From assembly GCA_009705225.1 (NCBI GenBank), contig WLCQ01000011.1, positions 1 through 32,056 on the forward strand: a stretch of DNA of 32,056 bases, written 5' to 3'. Numbering within the stretch: the first letter of the stretch is position 1; each line of letters starts with the position of its first letter. The notes under the pieces were generated by a model, which was not told where the DNA came from, did not search any database, and saw nothing but the letters and a program-made list of their open reading frames with translations. A program made the translations under genes and the position numbers. This DNA is from Actinomycetota bacterium (lineage in GTDB: Bacteria > Actinomycetota > Acidimicrobiia > Acidimicrobiales > Acidimicrobilacustridaceae). Shown here piece after piece: positions 7,766 to 15,446 of the stretch.

Positions 7766-7924
7766 GGATCCCCCTCGATCGACGTGCTGTGTCGGGGGGA
7801 GACTACCGGCGGTCGATCAGACGCCGTGCAGAAGCGCGATGCCGATGTTCGAAATGAAGGTTCCCGCGGCGTTCCTGGCTTGTGTCGAACGGCGAAGGTT
7901 GAGCCTGACGGCGCCTCTGACGAC
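7766..7924. other. Intergenic stretch upstream of the sulfatase
   Basis: These 159 bases separate the sulfatase start from the stop of the lipoprotein gene on the same strand. Apart from the hairpin next to the sulfatase start and a TAGTCT hexamer on minus at 7805-7800, I see no further structure and no credible ORF. Confidence 0.5.
7769..7800 (-). promoter_or_regulatory. Possible hairpin over the sulfatase ribosome binding site
   Basis: On the minus strand TCCCCCCGA (7800-7792) can pair with TCG(A)GGGGGA (7778-7769), giving nine base pairs with one bulged base and a 13-base loop. The downstream arm is the ribosome site itself. If the mRNA begins upstream of 7800, initiation could be masked. 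A TAGTCT box at 7805-7800 would instead start transcription inside the first arm and abolish the hairpin. Confidence 0.35.
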
Positions 7925-8494
7925 TCAGCGGCCGGAGATGCCGGAGATCACGGTACTGATGCTCATGCCCCCACAAGCGACGAACTCACCGGGCACGATG
8001 ATCGCCTCGGTGTTGTCCGGCGGGTACACGCGGATGGCCGAAGCCCTCGGCGTGCAGGTCCCCGATCCGCCGATTCCGTTGCTCGTGTGCAGTAACGCAC
8101 TGGCAGAGCCATTGGGAGCGAGCGTGACCACCGATCCTTCGGCTCCTTCTCGGGTTGCTGGCTGGCCGATCTGATTGCTGTTCTGATCGAGCAGGGAGAC
8201 TCCCGGGAACCCGCGCATTTCACAGGCGTTGGAGCTGGTGTTCACGAACACGATCGGCACATACAACTGTCCGGCGCCGGCGTCGGCTTGGCCGAGCATG
8301 ACCTTCAATTGTGAGGAGTTGCAATGTGCAGGGACAACAGCGGTGGGTGCGGGCGTCGGCACCTTCGTGGTGGAGGAACTTGTCGACGCTCGGGTCGTGG
8401 TGCTCGACCCGGAGTTCGATCCACCCGAGCCACATGCGGCGATGAGAGGGATCATCAGCGCTGCGATAGCTGCGAGGAGGACAAGACGTTTCAC
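7925..8494 (-). CDS. DUF4232-type secreted lipoprotein
   Basis: Starting at the GTG at 8494, the product is 189 residues with a lipoprotein signal: MKRLVLLAAIAALMIPLIAAC, where IAAC is the lipobox and Cys21 the lipidated residue. A Ser/Thr/Pro-rich linker follows (about 22-58), then a beta-rich domain with four cysteines and the pattern CNSSQLKVML...YVPIVFVNTSSNACEMRGFPGVSLLD. This wording is typical of the DUF4232 family of actinobacterial envelope proteins, whose function is unknown. The longer ORF-track start would bury the signal peptide behind 29 residues and was rejected. A TACCAT hexamer six bases before the GTG suggests a leaderless mRNA. It is divergent from the acyl-CoA ligase operon. 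Confidence 0.85.
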   Translation of the reverse strand: MKRLVLLAAIAALMIPLIAACGSGGSNSGSSTTTRASTSSSTTKVPTPAPTAVVPAHCNSSQLKVMLGQADAGAGQLYVPIVFVNTSSNACEMRGFPGVSLLDQNSNQIGQPATREGAEGSVVTLAPNGSASALLHTSNGIGGSGTCTPRASAIRVYPPDNTEAIIVPGEFVACGGMSISTVISGISGR

Positions 8495-8500
8495 GGGCCG

Positions 8501-8506
8501 ATGGTA
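8501..8506 (-). promoter_or_regulatory. Leaderless-type -10 box of the lipoprotein gene
   Basis: TACCAT on minus, six bases upstream of the GTG start; no ribosome site is visible between them. Confidence 0.45.
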
Positions 8507-8609
8507 GGGGCGACTACCCCGTTCGCTGCGGATGTGGTTCGGTGCGATGGAGTCGTCGGGTTTCGGCAATGATGTCGGCACACCATCGTCGTGCCCCGGG
8601 GGGAATCAC

Positions 8610-10211
8610 ATGGATACAAACATCTCCGAAGATGCAATCGCCGCGTTCCAGTTCACCGGACAGGATGTGCCGTGGCTCCTCGCCCAATGGGCCGAGAAGA
8701 AGCCGGACCACCCGGTACTGATCTGGGAGCCCAAGGATGGGGCCTCGCGGCAATGGACCTACGCCGAGTTCTGGACCGATGTGCAGCGGATCGCCGCCGG
8801 TTTGCATGCACGAGGAATCGTCAAGGGCGACATGGTCGTCATCCACGCGGACAACTGCCCCGAGATGGTGCTGGCTTGGTACGCCTGCGCAACAGTCGGT
8901 GCTGTCGGGGTCACCACCAACACCCGCTCTGTTGGCGCTGAGATGTCCTATTTCATCGAGCACACAGGGGCGGTCGCAGCGATTACCCAGCCGAAGTTCG
9001 CTGAGATGGTTCGGGCAAGTGGGCCGGATCTTCGTTGGATCGCTGTCACTTCCGATGACGCTGGTGAGCCGGCCGCCGCTCCTGCCGCAGAAGGGTTCGA
9101 GACATTCGATTCACTCTTCGGCGACGCTGCTGCCGCTCCGGTCCGACCAGCGGAGCCGATGCTTCCGGTGGGAGTCATGTTCACCTCCGGGACCACGTCC
9201 CGCCCGAAGGCTGTGGTGCACACCCACGCCAACGCACTCTGGGCCGCCAGGGTTGGTCCGAACAACATCGGGATGCACCCCGATGGCGTGTATCTGATCT
9301 TTCTTCCGTTCTTCCACGTCAATGCCCAGAGTTGGTCGATGTGGAGCACGCTCGGCGTCGGCGGCACGATCGTGCTGCAGCCGAAGTTCTCGGCAAGCCG
9401 GTTCTGGGATGTCATCGTGGCTCGTTCCGTCACCCATATCTCGCTCATCCCGTTCGTCTACACCGCGGTGGCAGGGAAGCCGATCCCGGACAACAAACTT
9501 GAGGTCGGCGTGTTCGGTGCGGTCGTTCCTCCGCTCGAGCAACTGCTGGGCTGTCGCGTGCTGCCCGCGTATGGCATGACCGAAACGGTCACCCACGCCA
9601 CGAGCGCAGGCATACATGGCCAGATTCCGGTTGGTTCAATGGGGAAGGCCACCCCCGGTTACGAGACCCTCGTTGTGGATCCCGAGACCGGAGAGGTGCT
9701 CGACGATGGTCGCGTCGGTGAGCTCTGGTTGCGCGGGACCCGAGGCATCCAACTGTTTCTCGAGTACTACGGCAACCCGGAAGCGAACGCGAAGAGTTTC
9801 ACCGAGGGCGGATGGTTCCGCACCGGAGACATGGTTCGCATCGGTGAGGGCGGAGCGATCTTTTACACCGAGCGCGACAAGGACATGCTCAAGGTGGGTG
9901 GTGAGAACGTGTCGGCCAAAGAGGTCGAGGATCTCTGCCGCACGGTTGCCGGTGTCGGTGAGGTCGCCGTCGTCGGTCGGAGCCACCCGATGCTCGACGT
10001 TGTACCTGTTGCCTTTGTGATCAAGGGGGCGAATGCTCCAGACGAGGCAACGCTCGAGGCGCAGATCATCGAGTTGTGCCGAACGAACCTCTCGGACTTC
10101 AAGGTTCCGCGCGCTGTGTACTGCGTCGAGGACTTCCCTCGGGCCACCCTCGACAAGGTTGCAAAGAACCAACTACGCGATATCGCTGACGCCAAGCCCG
10201 ATCCTTTCTGA
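8610..10211 (+). CDS. Acyl-CoA ligase (AMP-forming)
   Basis: A 533-residue ANL-superfamily enzyme. Motifs in order: the P-loop FTSGTTSRPKAVVHTH (core TSGTTSRPK at 192-200), YGMTET, GWFRTGDMVRI, GGENVSAKEVED, and the C-terminal catalytic lysine region LDKVAKNQL. It would activate a carboxylic acid to acyl-AMP and then acyl-CoA. It resembles the CaiC/FadD-like medium or short-chain group, and the substrate cannot be read from sequence. The ATG at 8610 is preceded by GGGGGGAAT at proper distance; the ORF-track start 78 bases upstream has no such site. It is the first gene of an apparent operon with a CrtC/AttH-like protein 31 bases downstream, which may use or modify the same acid. Confidence 0.93.
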   Translation: MDTNISEDAIAAFQFTGQDVPWLLAQWAEKKPDHPVLIWEPKDGASRQWTYAEFWTDVQRIAAGLHARGIVKGDMVVIHADNCPEMVLAWYACATVGAVGVTTNTRSVGAEMSYFIEHTGAVAAITQPKFAEMVRASGPDLRWIAVTSDDAGEPAAAPAAEGFETFDSLFGDAAAAPVRPAEPMLPVGVMFTSGTTSRPKAVVHTHANALWAARVGPNNIGMHPDGVYLIFLPFFHVNAQSWSMWSTLGVGGTIVLQPKFSASRFWDVIVARSVTHISLIPFVYTAVAGKPIPDNKLEVGVFGAVVPPLEQLLGCRVLPAYGMTETVTHATSAGIHGQIPVGSMGKATPGYETLVVDPETGEVLDDGRVGELWLRGTRGIQLFLEYYGNPEANAKSFTEGGWFRTGDMVRIGEGGAIFYTERDKDMLKVGGENVSAKEVEDLCRTVAGVGEVAVVGRSHPMLDVVPVAFVIKGANAPDEATLEAQIIELCRTNLSDFKVPRAVYCVEDFPRATLDKVAKNQLRDIADAKPDPF

Positions 10212-10242
10212 CAACCGACACGAACAATTCTGAGGTGGCGAC

Positions 10243-11361
10243 ATGCTGACCCCTTTCGACGAGTATCCGATCCATCAGGTCCCGAAGCCGATCGCAGTCT
10301 CGGGTACCACCGATAAGAACGCCTACGGTCGTTACTGGTTCGGAGCGAGTCATCGCGATGGTGCATTCCAGATCGAGGCGGCGTTCGGTCGCTATCAGAA
10401 CCTCGGAGTGCTCGACTCATCGATCTCGATCGCCATCAATGGTGCTCAGCATTCATTCCACGCGTCGCGGCGAGCACCTTTGGACCCAACCGATCTCACC
10501 GTTGGACCGGTTCGCCTCGAGATCACCGAACCGTTCCGGCAACTTCGTCTCGTCGTCGAGCCGAACGACACCGGCATTTCCTGCGATATGCGTTGGCGAG
10601 CACGCGTGGGTGCGCTTCTCGAGGATCACACGCTGATGATGGACGGCGTCTCAACCGTGCTCGACATGGCGCGGTTCATGCAGTTCGGTACATGGGAGGG
10701 CACCTTCGTTGTTGATGGGGAGGTCACCGAGTTCACGCACGATGAGGTCGTCGGCATCCGCGATCGCTCCTGGGGTGTGCGTCCCGTCGGAGTGCAGGGC
10801 GCTGGTCGTCCGTCGCAGGGGCCTCCGAATGCATGGCTCTGGTCGCCGATCCACTTCGACGATGAATGCATCGTGGCGGGTTGGTTCCAGCGTCCCGGTG
10901 GAGCCTTCTGGCGACCCGACGGTCATCGGATCGCAGTTGTTGATCCCGTCCCGCAGAGCGTCTCGATCGAATCCGGCGAGGTCGCTCGTCTCGACCCAGT
11001 CGGTCAGCGACTCTCCTTCCACCGCGGTACCCGCTGGGTAAGTTCGGCATCGATCGACCTCGTCGGCGCCGACGGTGTTCCTGTTGTGTTGGAACTCGAA
11101 CCGCTCGCCCGTTTCGACATGCGTGCACTCGGGTACATGAACCCCGAGTGGGGTCATGGCATGTGGCACGGCGAACTCGAGATCGCCCGTGAGGATTGGA
11201 CCTTCTCCGAGATCTCTCCACAGGACCCCACGCATCAGCACATCCACCATCTCTGCCGTGCTCGTCTCGGCGACAAGGTGGGAGTAGGCATTTTCGAACA
11301 GATCATTTTCGGACCGCACACCCAGTTCGGCTTCAGCGACATACTCGACGGAGCCGAGTAG
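10243..11361 (+). CDS. CrtC/AttH-like (DUF7064/7065-type) protein of unknown function
   Basis: A 372-residue soluble protein. The recognisable part is FGTWEGTFVVDGE followed by GIRDRSWGVRP (173-181), a signature I associate with the hydroxyneurosporene-synthase/AttH lipocalin-like superfamily and with the DUF7064/DUF7065 actinobacterial proteins. The whole sequence is rich in beta strands with no transmembrane segment. Superfamily members with known function hydrate or bind hydrophobic isoprenoids, but no activity can be assigned here. The start is preceded by GAGGTGG at proper spacing. Its place directly after an acyl-CoA ligase suggests a role with a hydrophobic acid or its CoA ester; that is inference. 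Confidence 0.75.
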   Translation: MLTPFDEYPIHQVPKPIAVSGTTDKNAYGRYWFGASHRDGAFQIEAAFGRYQNLGVLDSSISIAINGAQHSFHASRRAPLDPTDLTVGPVRLEITEPFRQLRLVVEPNDTGISCDMRWRARVGALLEDHTLMMDGVSTVLDMARFMQFGTWEGTFVVDGEVTEFTHDEVVGIRDRSWGVRPVGVQGAGRPSQGPPNAWLWSPIHFDDECIVAGWFQRPGGAFWRPDGHRIAVVDPVPQSVSIESGEVARLDPVGQRLSFHRGTRWVSSASIDLVGADGVPVVLELEPLARFDMRALGYMNPEWGHGMWHGELEIAREDWTFSEISPQDPTHQHIHHLCRARLGDKVGVGIFEQIIFGPHTQFGFSDILDGAE

Positions 11362-11369
11362 ACCCGGCT

Positions 11370-11759
11370 GTGGCTGAGGAGCTCGTCACATCGCTCGTTG
11401 GTGTCTACGACGCTGACGGAACGATTCTCGGCGAGGTCTCCTACTGGCTGGGTGCGCGCATCGGTCGGGCGCATTGCTCGCTGTGCGATGTCACGCACGG
11501 CATGTTCACCGAGCGAGCCTCGTGGCGCGAATGGCGCCAGTCATTGACCGTTCCGTTCGAACTGTTCCACCGTGACGACATGCCGGCAGATGTCGCAGCG
11601 GCGCTGACGGCCCTGCCTGCTGTCGTGGCGCGGACGGGGGAGTCTGTGCTCCTTGTCCTCGACCACCAGACGTTGGATACCTGCGATGGAGATCTCCAGC
11701 ATTTCATCGAGGAGTTGCACGGTTCGCTCGCTGCGAAGGGCCTGCGACTTCCGGGCTGA
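11370..11759 (+). CDS. Small conserved CxxC protein, function unknown
   Basis: A 129-residue protein when started at the GTG at 11370, eight bases after the stop of the previous gene. I do not recognise the family with certainty. Visible: LVGVYDADGTILGEVSYWLGARIG, then HCSLCDVTHGMF, a C-x-x-C with flanking histidines that could bind a metal or act in redox chemistry, then a hydrophobic strand ESVLLVLDHQTLDTC and a charged C-terminal helix. No signal peptide or membrane segment. The start is uncertain because the ribosome site is weak; translational coupling to the preceding gene is likely. It closes the operon begun by the acyl-CoA ligase. Confidence 0.7.
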   Translation: MAEELVTSLVGVYDADGTILGEVSYWLGARIGRAHCSLCDVTHGMFTERASWREWRQSLTVPFELFHRDDMPADVAAALTALPAVVARTGESVLLVLDHQTLDTCDGDLQHFIEELHGSLAAKGLRLPG

Positions 11760-11781
11760 AACGACGGCCAGCAGTTTTCGG

Positions 11782-12228
11782 TCAACGGCACCAAGCGAGC
11801 ATGAGCACCGAGAGGACCGCTCTGGCAGTCCATGCTGCCGTGCGTATCCAGTTCGTGGCGATGAGGCGATCAAGCAGATCGGGATTCCCCGATGCCGCCA
11901 TGCGGCCATGAATCGGTGCCGACACGAAGGCGGTGGTTCCGATCGCAACTGCTTCCACGAGTCCGCCGGCGAGCGCTACCCAGAACGACAGACACGACGG
12001 ACGCAGGAAGAACACCGCGAGCACGCAGATCCCCTCCATTGCCATGAGCGGACCGACCACGTATGTGATCCGTCGCTGGTGCTCCTGCTCAAATGCTCCG
12101 AACGCAGAAAGGGGGACTTTTCGCATGAGCGGGTAGTGCACGAGTTGGATCACCCAGATCACACCGAACATGCCTGCCGAGCCGAGGACCTGTCCGATGA
12201 GAACTGCCTGCAGTTGCCATCCGGTCAC
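11782..12228 (-). CDS. Four-helix integral membrane protein, function unknown
   Basis: From the GTG at 12228 the product is 148 residues with about four hydrophobic segments: LIGQVLGSAGMFGVIWVIQLV, YVVGPLMAMEGICVLAVFF, FWVALAGGLVEAVAIGTTAFV and RTAAWTARAVLSVLML. Between the first two is VHYPLMRKVPLSAFGAFEQEHQRRI, a conserved-looking polar loop. It resembles small DUF1772-like membrane proteins but I would not name it. The GTG overlaps the TGA of the upstream hydrolase gene in GTGA, so the two are translationally coupled. The ORF-track start lies deep inside the hydrolase gene and was rejected. Confidence 0.75.
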   Translation of the reverse strand: MTGWQLQAVLIGQVLGSAGMFGVIWVIQLVHYPLMRKVPLSAFGAFEQEHQRRITYVVGPLMAMEGICVLAVFFLRPSCLSFWVALAGGLVEAVAIGTTAFVSAPIHGRMAASGNPDLLDRLIATNWIRTAAWTARAVLSVLMLAWCR

Positions 12229-13058
12229 AGGTCGACCTCCGCACACACTGCGAAGTGATCGGTTGCCCAGACTCCATTGATGGGGTCGGTTCCGGCAAGG
12301 AAGCAGGACTCGACATGGCCCTTGCCCCTCGCCCGTGGCCACGAAATCATCACGTAGTCGAGGCGCCGGTTCGGATGCACCGCACGAGACGGAACCCGGG
12401 GATTCGCGGCTGACCAAGTATCGCCACGGCTCTCGTTGCCAGTGGCATCCCACGCATCGACGAAGACGAATCCATCGACGGCTGGGGTGGAAGCTCCGGT
12501 GAGGGTTCGAATCTCATCTGACCACGGAACCGCGTTGAGGTCGCCGCCGAGTACGAGCGGTGGAAGCTCCCGTCGATGATCTGCTGGTCCGGCGGCCTCG
12601 GCCAGAACGGTGGCAAGCGCGCGGCATTGAGCGTCGCGGGTTGCTGAGCGATGCAGCCCATGCTCGAGGTGGGTACCGGCGACGCGAAATGGTCCCCCGA
12701 GTGACGTCGGCCGGAGGATCTCGGCGATCACGACGTGGCGCCAGGTGGGAACTCCGTGTTCATCGGGGAGCGGGATTGCATCGACAAGTTCCACGGGCCA
12801 TCGCGAGATGATCGCGTTGACGACCCAGTACGGCGCCGCGGGATAGCGATCGAAACCGGCAAGTCGCTCAGCGCTCACCGAATACCGATCGAGCATCTCG
12901 GCAAGCACTCCAGCTTGGGTTGGTCCGCCATTTTCGACCCAGGATTCCTGGAGCATCATGACATCGGGGTCGATCAGTTCCATGTGCGCACGAATGGCTT
13001 TTTCTCGTTCCTGCCAATCGCCGACCCGGCCTTGCAGGTTCCATGTCATCACCAACAT
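12225..13058 (-). CDS. Endonuclease/exonuclease/phosphatase (EEP) family hydrolase
   Basis: A 277-residue metal-dependent phosphodiesterase or phosphatase fold. Active-site landmarks are all present: Asn7 in TWNLQG, Glu38 in LQESW, His130 in GTHLEH, Asp173/Asn175 in GGDLNAV, Asp234 in RRLDYVM and Asp267-His268 in ATDHFAV. The substrate may be nucleic acid, an inositol phosphate or a sphingolipid; motifs do not discriminate. There is no signal peptide. Start choice is uncertain: GTG at 13076, ATG at 13058 and ATG at 13049 are all in frame; 13058 gives the usual family N-terminus, while a TTGGAG site would best serve 13049. Overlap with the downstream membrane protein gene suggests a functional pair at the membrane. 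Confidence 0.9.
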   Translation of the reverse strand: MLVMTWNLQGRVGDWQEREKAIRAHMELIDPDVMMLQESWVENGGPTQAGVLAEMLDRYSVSAERLAGFDRYPAAPYWVVNAIISRWPVELVDAIPLPDEHGVPTWRHVVIAEILRPTSLGGPFRVAGTHLEHGLHRSATRDAQCRALATVLAEAAGPADHRRELPPLVLGGDLNAVPWSDEIRTLTGASTPAVDGFVFVDAWDATGNESRGDTWSAANPRVPSRAVHPNRRLDYVMISWPRARGKGHVESCFLAGTDPINGVWATDHFAVCAEVDL

Positions 13059-13139
13059 GCTCCAAGGTTGGTGCACGAAAGGCTTTCATGTGCGGTTCGG
13101 AGCGAGATGCGCGAGATTTTCCCTGACCCGAGGAGAGAC

Positions 13140-13997
13140 ATGACTGACGAACATCGACCGAATGTGCCGCCGATCGAGGATTGGAACCGCCTGCTCGCCG
13201 GGCGGACGGCGGTCGTGACGGGTGGCGGTGGTGGCATCGGCCGCGCCATCTCTGAGCTCTTCGCGCAGCATGGAGCGCACGTCGAACTCATCGACATCGA
13301 TGGCGACGCTGCCCACGAGACGGCAGCGACGATTGCGGATTCGGGTGGGTCTGCTCGCGCACATGTCGGCGATGTCACCGACTTCGATGCAGTTGAGGAA
13401 TTTGCCGTCCAGGTCCTCGCTGATCGCCCGAAGATTGATGTGCTGGTGAACAACGTCGGTGATTACCGGCCGTTGGCCAGATTTCGCGAGTCATCTCCTG
13501 CGTCGTGGAAGTCGATGTATGACATCAATCTTTTCCATATGTTCGCCGTCACGCGGGTGTTCCTCGACACGATGATCCACGGAGGCGGGGGGTCGATCGT
13601 CAACATCCATTCGGTCGAAGGCATGCGTGGCTACCCGGGAGATCCTGTCTACGGGGCGATGAAGGCTGCAGCCGCGGCATTCACCACTGACCTTGCCGTC
13701 GGCATGGGTCGCCATGGGATCCGTGTGAACGGGATCGGGCCGGACCTCACCCAGACCGCGCAGGTCGATTACATCGGCACCTCCGCTGGTTTCGAGCATC
13801 TCTGGGAGTCATGGGCGCCGGTGGGTCGACTCGGTTGGCCCGAGGACCAAGCCAGGGTGGCACTATTCCTTGCCTCAGATCTCTCGGCATTCGTCTCGGG
13901 GCACAACATCCCGGTTGATGGTGGCACCCGGGCCGGAGGCGGGTGGTTCTGGTCACCATCCGAGCGCAGATTCGTCAACCGTCCGAAAGGGTTATAG
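13140..13997 (+). CDS. SDR-family oxidoreductase
   Basis: A 285-residue classical short-chain dehydrogenase. Cofactor loop TGGGGGIG at 27-34, acidic Asp52/Asp54 after the second strand (ELIDIDGD), pointing to NAD(H), NNVG at 104-107, Ser158 in NIHS, and Tyr171/Lys175 in YGAMK complete the catalytic set. It likely interconverts a hydroxyl and a keto group; the substrate is unknown. A 20-residue N-terminal extension and a Trp-rich C-terminal tail (GGGWFWSPSERRF) are unlike the shortest SDRs. The ATG at 13140 directly follows AGGAGAG, so the longer ORF-track start (12735, running through the divergent hydrolase gene) is wrong. It may read into the amidohydrolase region, which has its own regulated promoter. 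Confidence 0.92.
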   Translation: MTDEHRPNVPPIEDWNRLLAGRTAVVTGGGGGIGRAISELFAQHGAHVELIDIDGDAAHETAATIADSGGSARAHVGDVTDFDAVEEFAVQVLADRPKIDVLVNNVGDYRPLARFRESSPASWKSMYDINLFHMFAVTRVFLDTMIHGGGGSIVNIHSVEGMRGYPGDPVYGAMKAAAAAFTTDLAVGMGRHGIRVNGIGPDLTQTAQVDYIGTSAGFEHLWESWAPVGRLGWPEDQARVALFLASDLSAFVSGHNIPVDGGTRAGGGWFWSPSERRFVNRPKGL

Positions 13998-14041
13998 CCG
14001 GCTGGGTTTCTCTTTCGCCCCACGAAGTGTCGTAGTGTCGA

Positions 14042-14065
14042 GTTTCTGACGATACGTCAGGAAAC
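14042..14065. promoter_or_regulatory. Operator-like palindrome upstream of the amidohydrolase
   Basis: GTTT-CTGACG-ata-CGTCAG-g-AAAC: a perfect 6+3+6 core (14046-14060) extended by matching GTTT/AAAC arms with a single bulged G. The size resembles TetR-family operators. It lies 40-63 bases before the start codon, just after a TAGTGT hexamer (14033-14038), where a bound protein would block transcription. No TetR gene is in the window. Confidence 0.7.
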
Positions 14066-14104
14066 CAGTGTGCGCTCGCTCAGCGCAGAACCCATGGAGA
14101 CACC

Positions 14105-15334
14105 ATGCTCGGACCCGATGACCACTACATCATCATCTCGGCGGACACTCATGCCGGCGGCAGTCATGCCCAGTACCGCGAGTTTCTCGAAGAGAAGTAC
14201 GTCGCTGATTTCGACGCCTGGCGTGAGAAGTACAAGAACCCGTTCAAGGATCTGAAGGACACCGACCTTCGTATTCGCAACTGGGACAGCGATCGTCGCG
14301 ACGCCGATCAGTTCGCCGACGGCGTCGTCGCCGAGGTCATCTACCCGAATACCGTCCCGCCGTTCTTTCCGAGCTTCGTGCTGTTCGCCCAGCCCCCGAA
14401 GCCCGAGGAGTACGAGCATCGTCTTGCCGGTGTGCGTGCGCATAACCGCTGGATGGTCGACTACGTGAGTCAGGCACCCGAGCGTCGCGCCGGTATCGGC
14501 CAGATCTTCATCAACAACGTCGACGACGCCATCGCCGACGCAATCTGGTGCAAGGAGAACGGTCTCCGCGGCGGGATTCTCATCGGCGCCGTTCCACCGA
14601 CCGCCGACTGGATCAAGCCGCTCTACCACCCCGACTACGACCGTCTCTGGGCCGTTTGCGCAGACATGGAGATTCCCGTCAACGCTCACAGCGGTACCGG
14701 TTCGCCCGCGTATCAGCCTGCACCGGCAATGCCGCTCGTGCACTTCCTGGAGATCCCGTTCTACTCGCAGCGTCCTCTCGTGAACCTGATCCTCGGCGGT
14801 GTCTTCGAGCGCTTCCCGAAGCTCAAGTTCGCTCTCACCGAGGCTGGCTGCGCCTGGATCCCTGATCTTCTGGCCACTATGGACAATCTGCTTGCGGGCA
14901 TGCGTTCGAACAAGGTCGGCGAAATGCGTTTCGACGGCGAGATCGTTCCGCCCCGCTCGGCCACCGAGTACTTCCATCAGAACTGCTTCGTAGGCGTCAG
15001 TCAGCCCACCCCGGCTGACATCACTGCGTCACAGGGAATCGTCGGATGGGATCGAGTTGCGTGGGGTAGCGACTACCCGCATGAAGAGGGCACGCACCCC
15101 TTCACCCGCGAACACCTGCGTCAGGTTGTTGGTCACCTCGAGCCGGAGATGATCCAGCAACTCCTCGCAGGCAATGCGGCCAAGCACTACGGGTTCGATC
15201 TCGCAGCGCTTCAGCCCTACGCCGACAAGTACGGCCCCACCGTGGCCGAGATCGCCCAGCCGCTCACCTCGCTGCCCGAGGGAGCGAACCAGGCACTAGA
15301 GCGCTCAGCGGCACAGTTGGCCAAGTCGGCCTGA
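14105..15334 (+). CDS. Amidohydrolase (Amidohydro_2/ACMSD-like) metal hydrolase
   Basis: A 409-residue TIM-barrel hydrolase. Near the start SADTHAGG carries the D-x-H metal pair; VNAHSGTG supplies a further histidine, and WGSDYPHEEGTHPF near residue 325 supplies the catalytic Asp. These are the landmarks of the Amidohydro_2 family, which contains decarboxylases and hydrolases of cyclic or aromatic acids. The substrate is unknown; abundant actinobacterial homologues sit in catabolic neighbourhoods. GGAGACACC precedes the ATG. The gene has its own regulated-looking upstream region with a long palindrome and is followed by a strong hairpin terminator, so it is probably a single-gene transcription unit induced by its substrate. 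Confidence 0.93.
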   Translation: MLGPDDHYIIISADTHAGGSHAQYREFLEEKYVADFDAWREKYKNPFKDLKDTDLRIRNWDSDRRDADQFADGVVAEVIYPNTVPPFFPSFVLFAQPPKPEEYEHRLAGVRAHNRWMVDYVSQAPERRAGIGQIFINNVDDAIADAIWCKENGLRGGILIGAVPPTADWIKPLYHPDYDRLWAVCADMEIPVNAHSGTGSPAYQPAPAMPLVHFLEIPFYSQRPLVNLILGGVFERFPKLKFALTEAGCAWIPDLLATMDNLLAGMRSNKVGEMRFDGEIVPPRSATEYFHQNCFVGVSQPTPADITASQGIVGWDRVAWGSDYPHEEGTHPFTREHLRQVVGHLEPEMIQQLLAGNAAKHYGFDLAALQPYADKYGPTVAEIAQPLTSLPEGANQALERSAAQLAKSA

Positions 15335-15358
15335 GTCCAGCCTTCGGGCGAGAACTGC

Positions 15359-15402
15359 AACGGCCCGGCGCCACTCCCCGAGGGGATGGGTGCCGGGCCG
15401 TT
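15359..15402. terminator. Strong hairpin terminator after the amidohydrolase
   Basis: An eleven-base-pair perfect stem AACGGCCCGGC / GCCGGGCCGTT with further CCCC/GGGG pairing inside. It sits between the convergent amidohydrolase and DoxX-like genes. The T tract is very short, which is normal for GC-rich actinobacteria. Confidence 0.85.
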
Positions 15403-15446
15403 CCGCGTCCGAGAGCGTTGTGAGGAGTGAGGCTCGGTGGCCAGCG

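Noticed and set aside
6509-8095. 528-residue ORF on plus across the sulfatase gene
   Set aside because: Low-complexity, motif-free antisense reading typical of GC-rich genes; the minus strand encodes an intact sulfatase.
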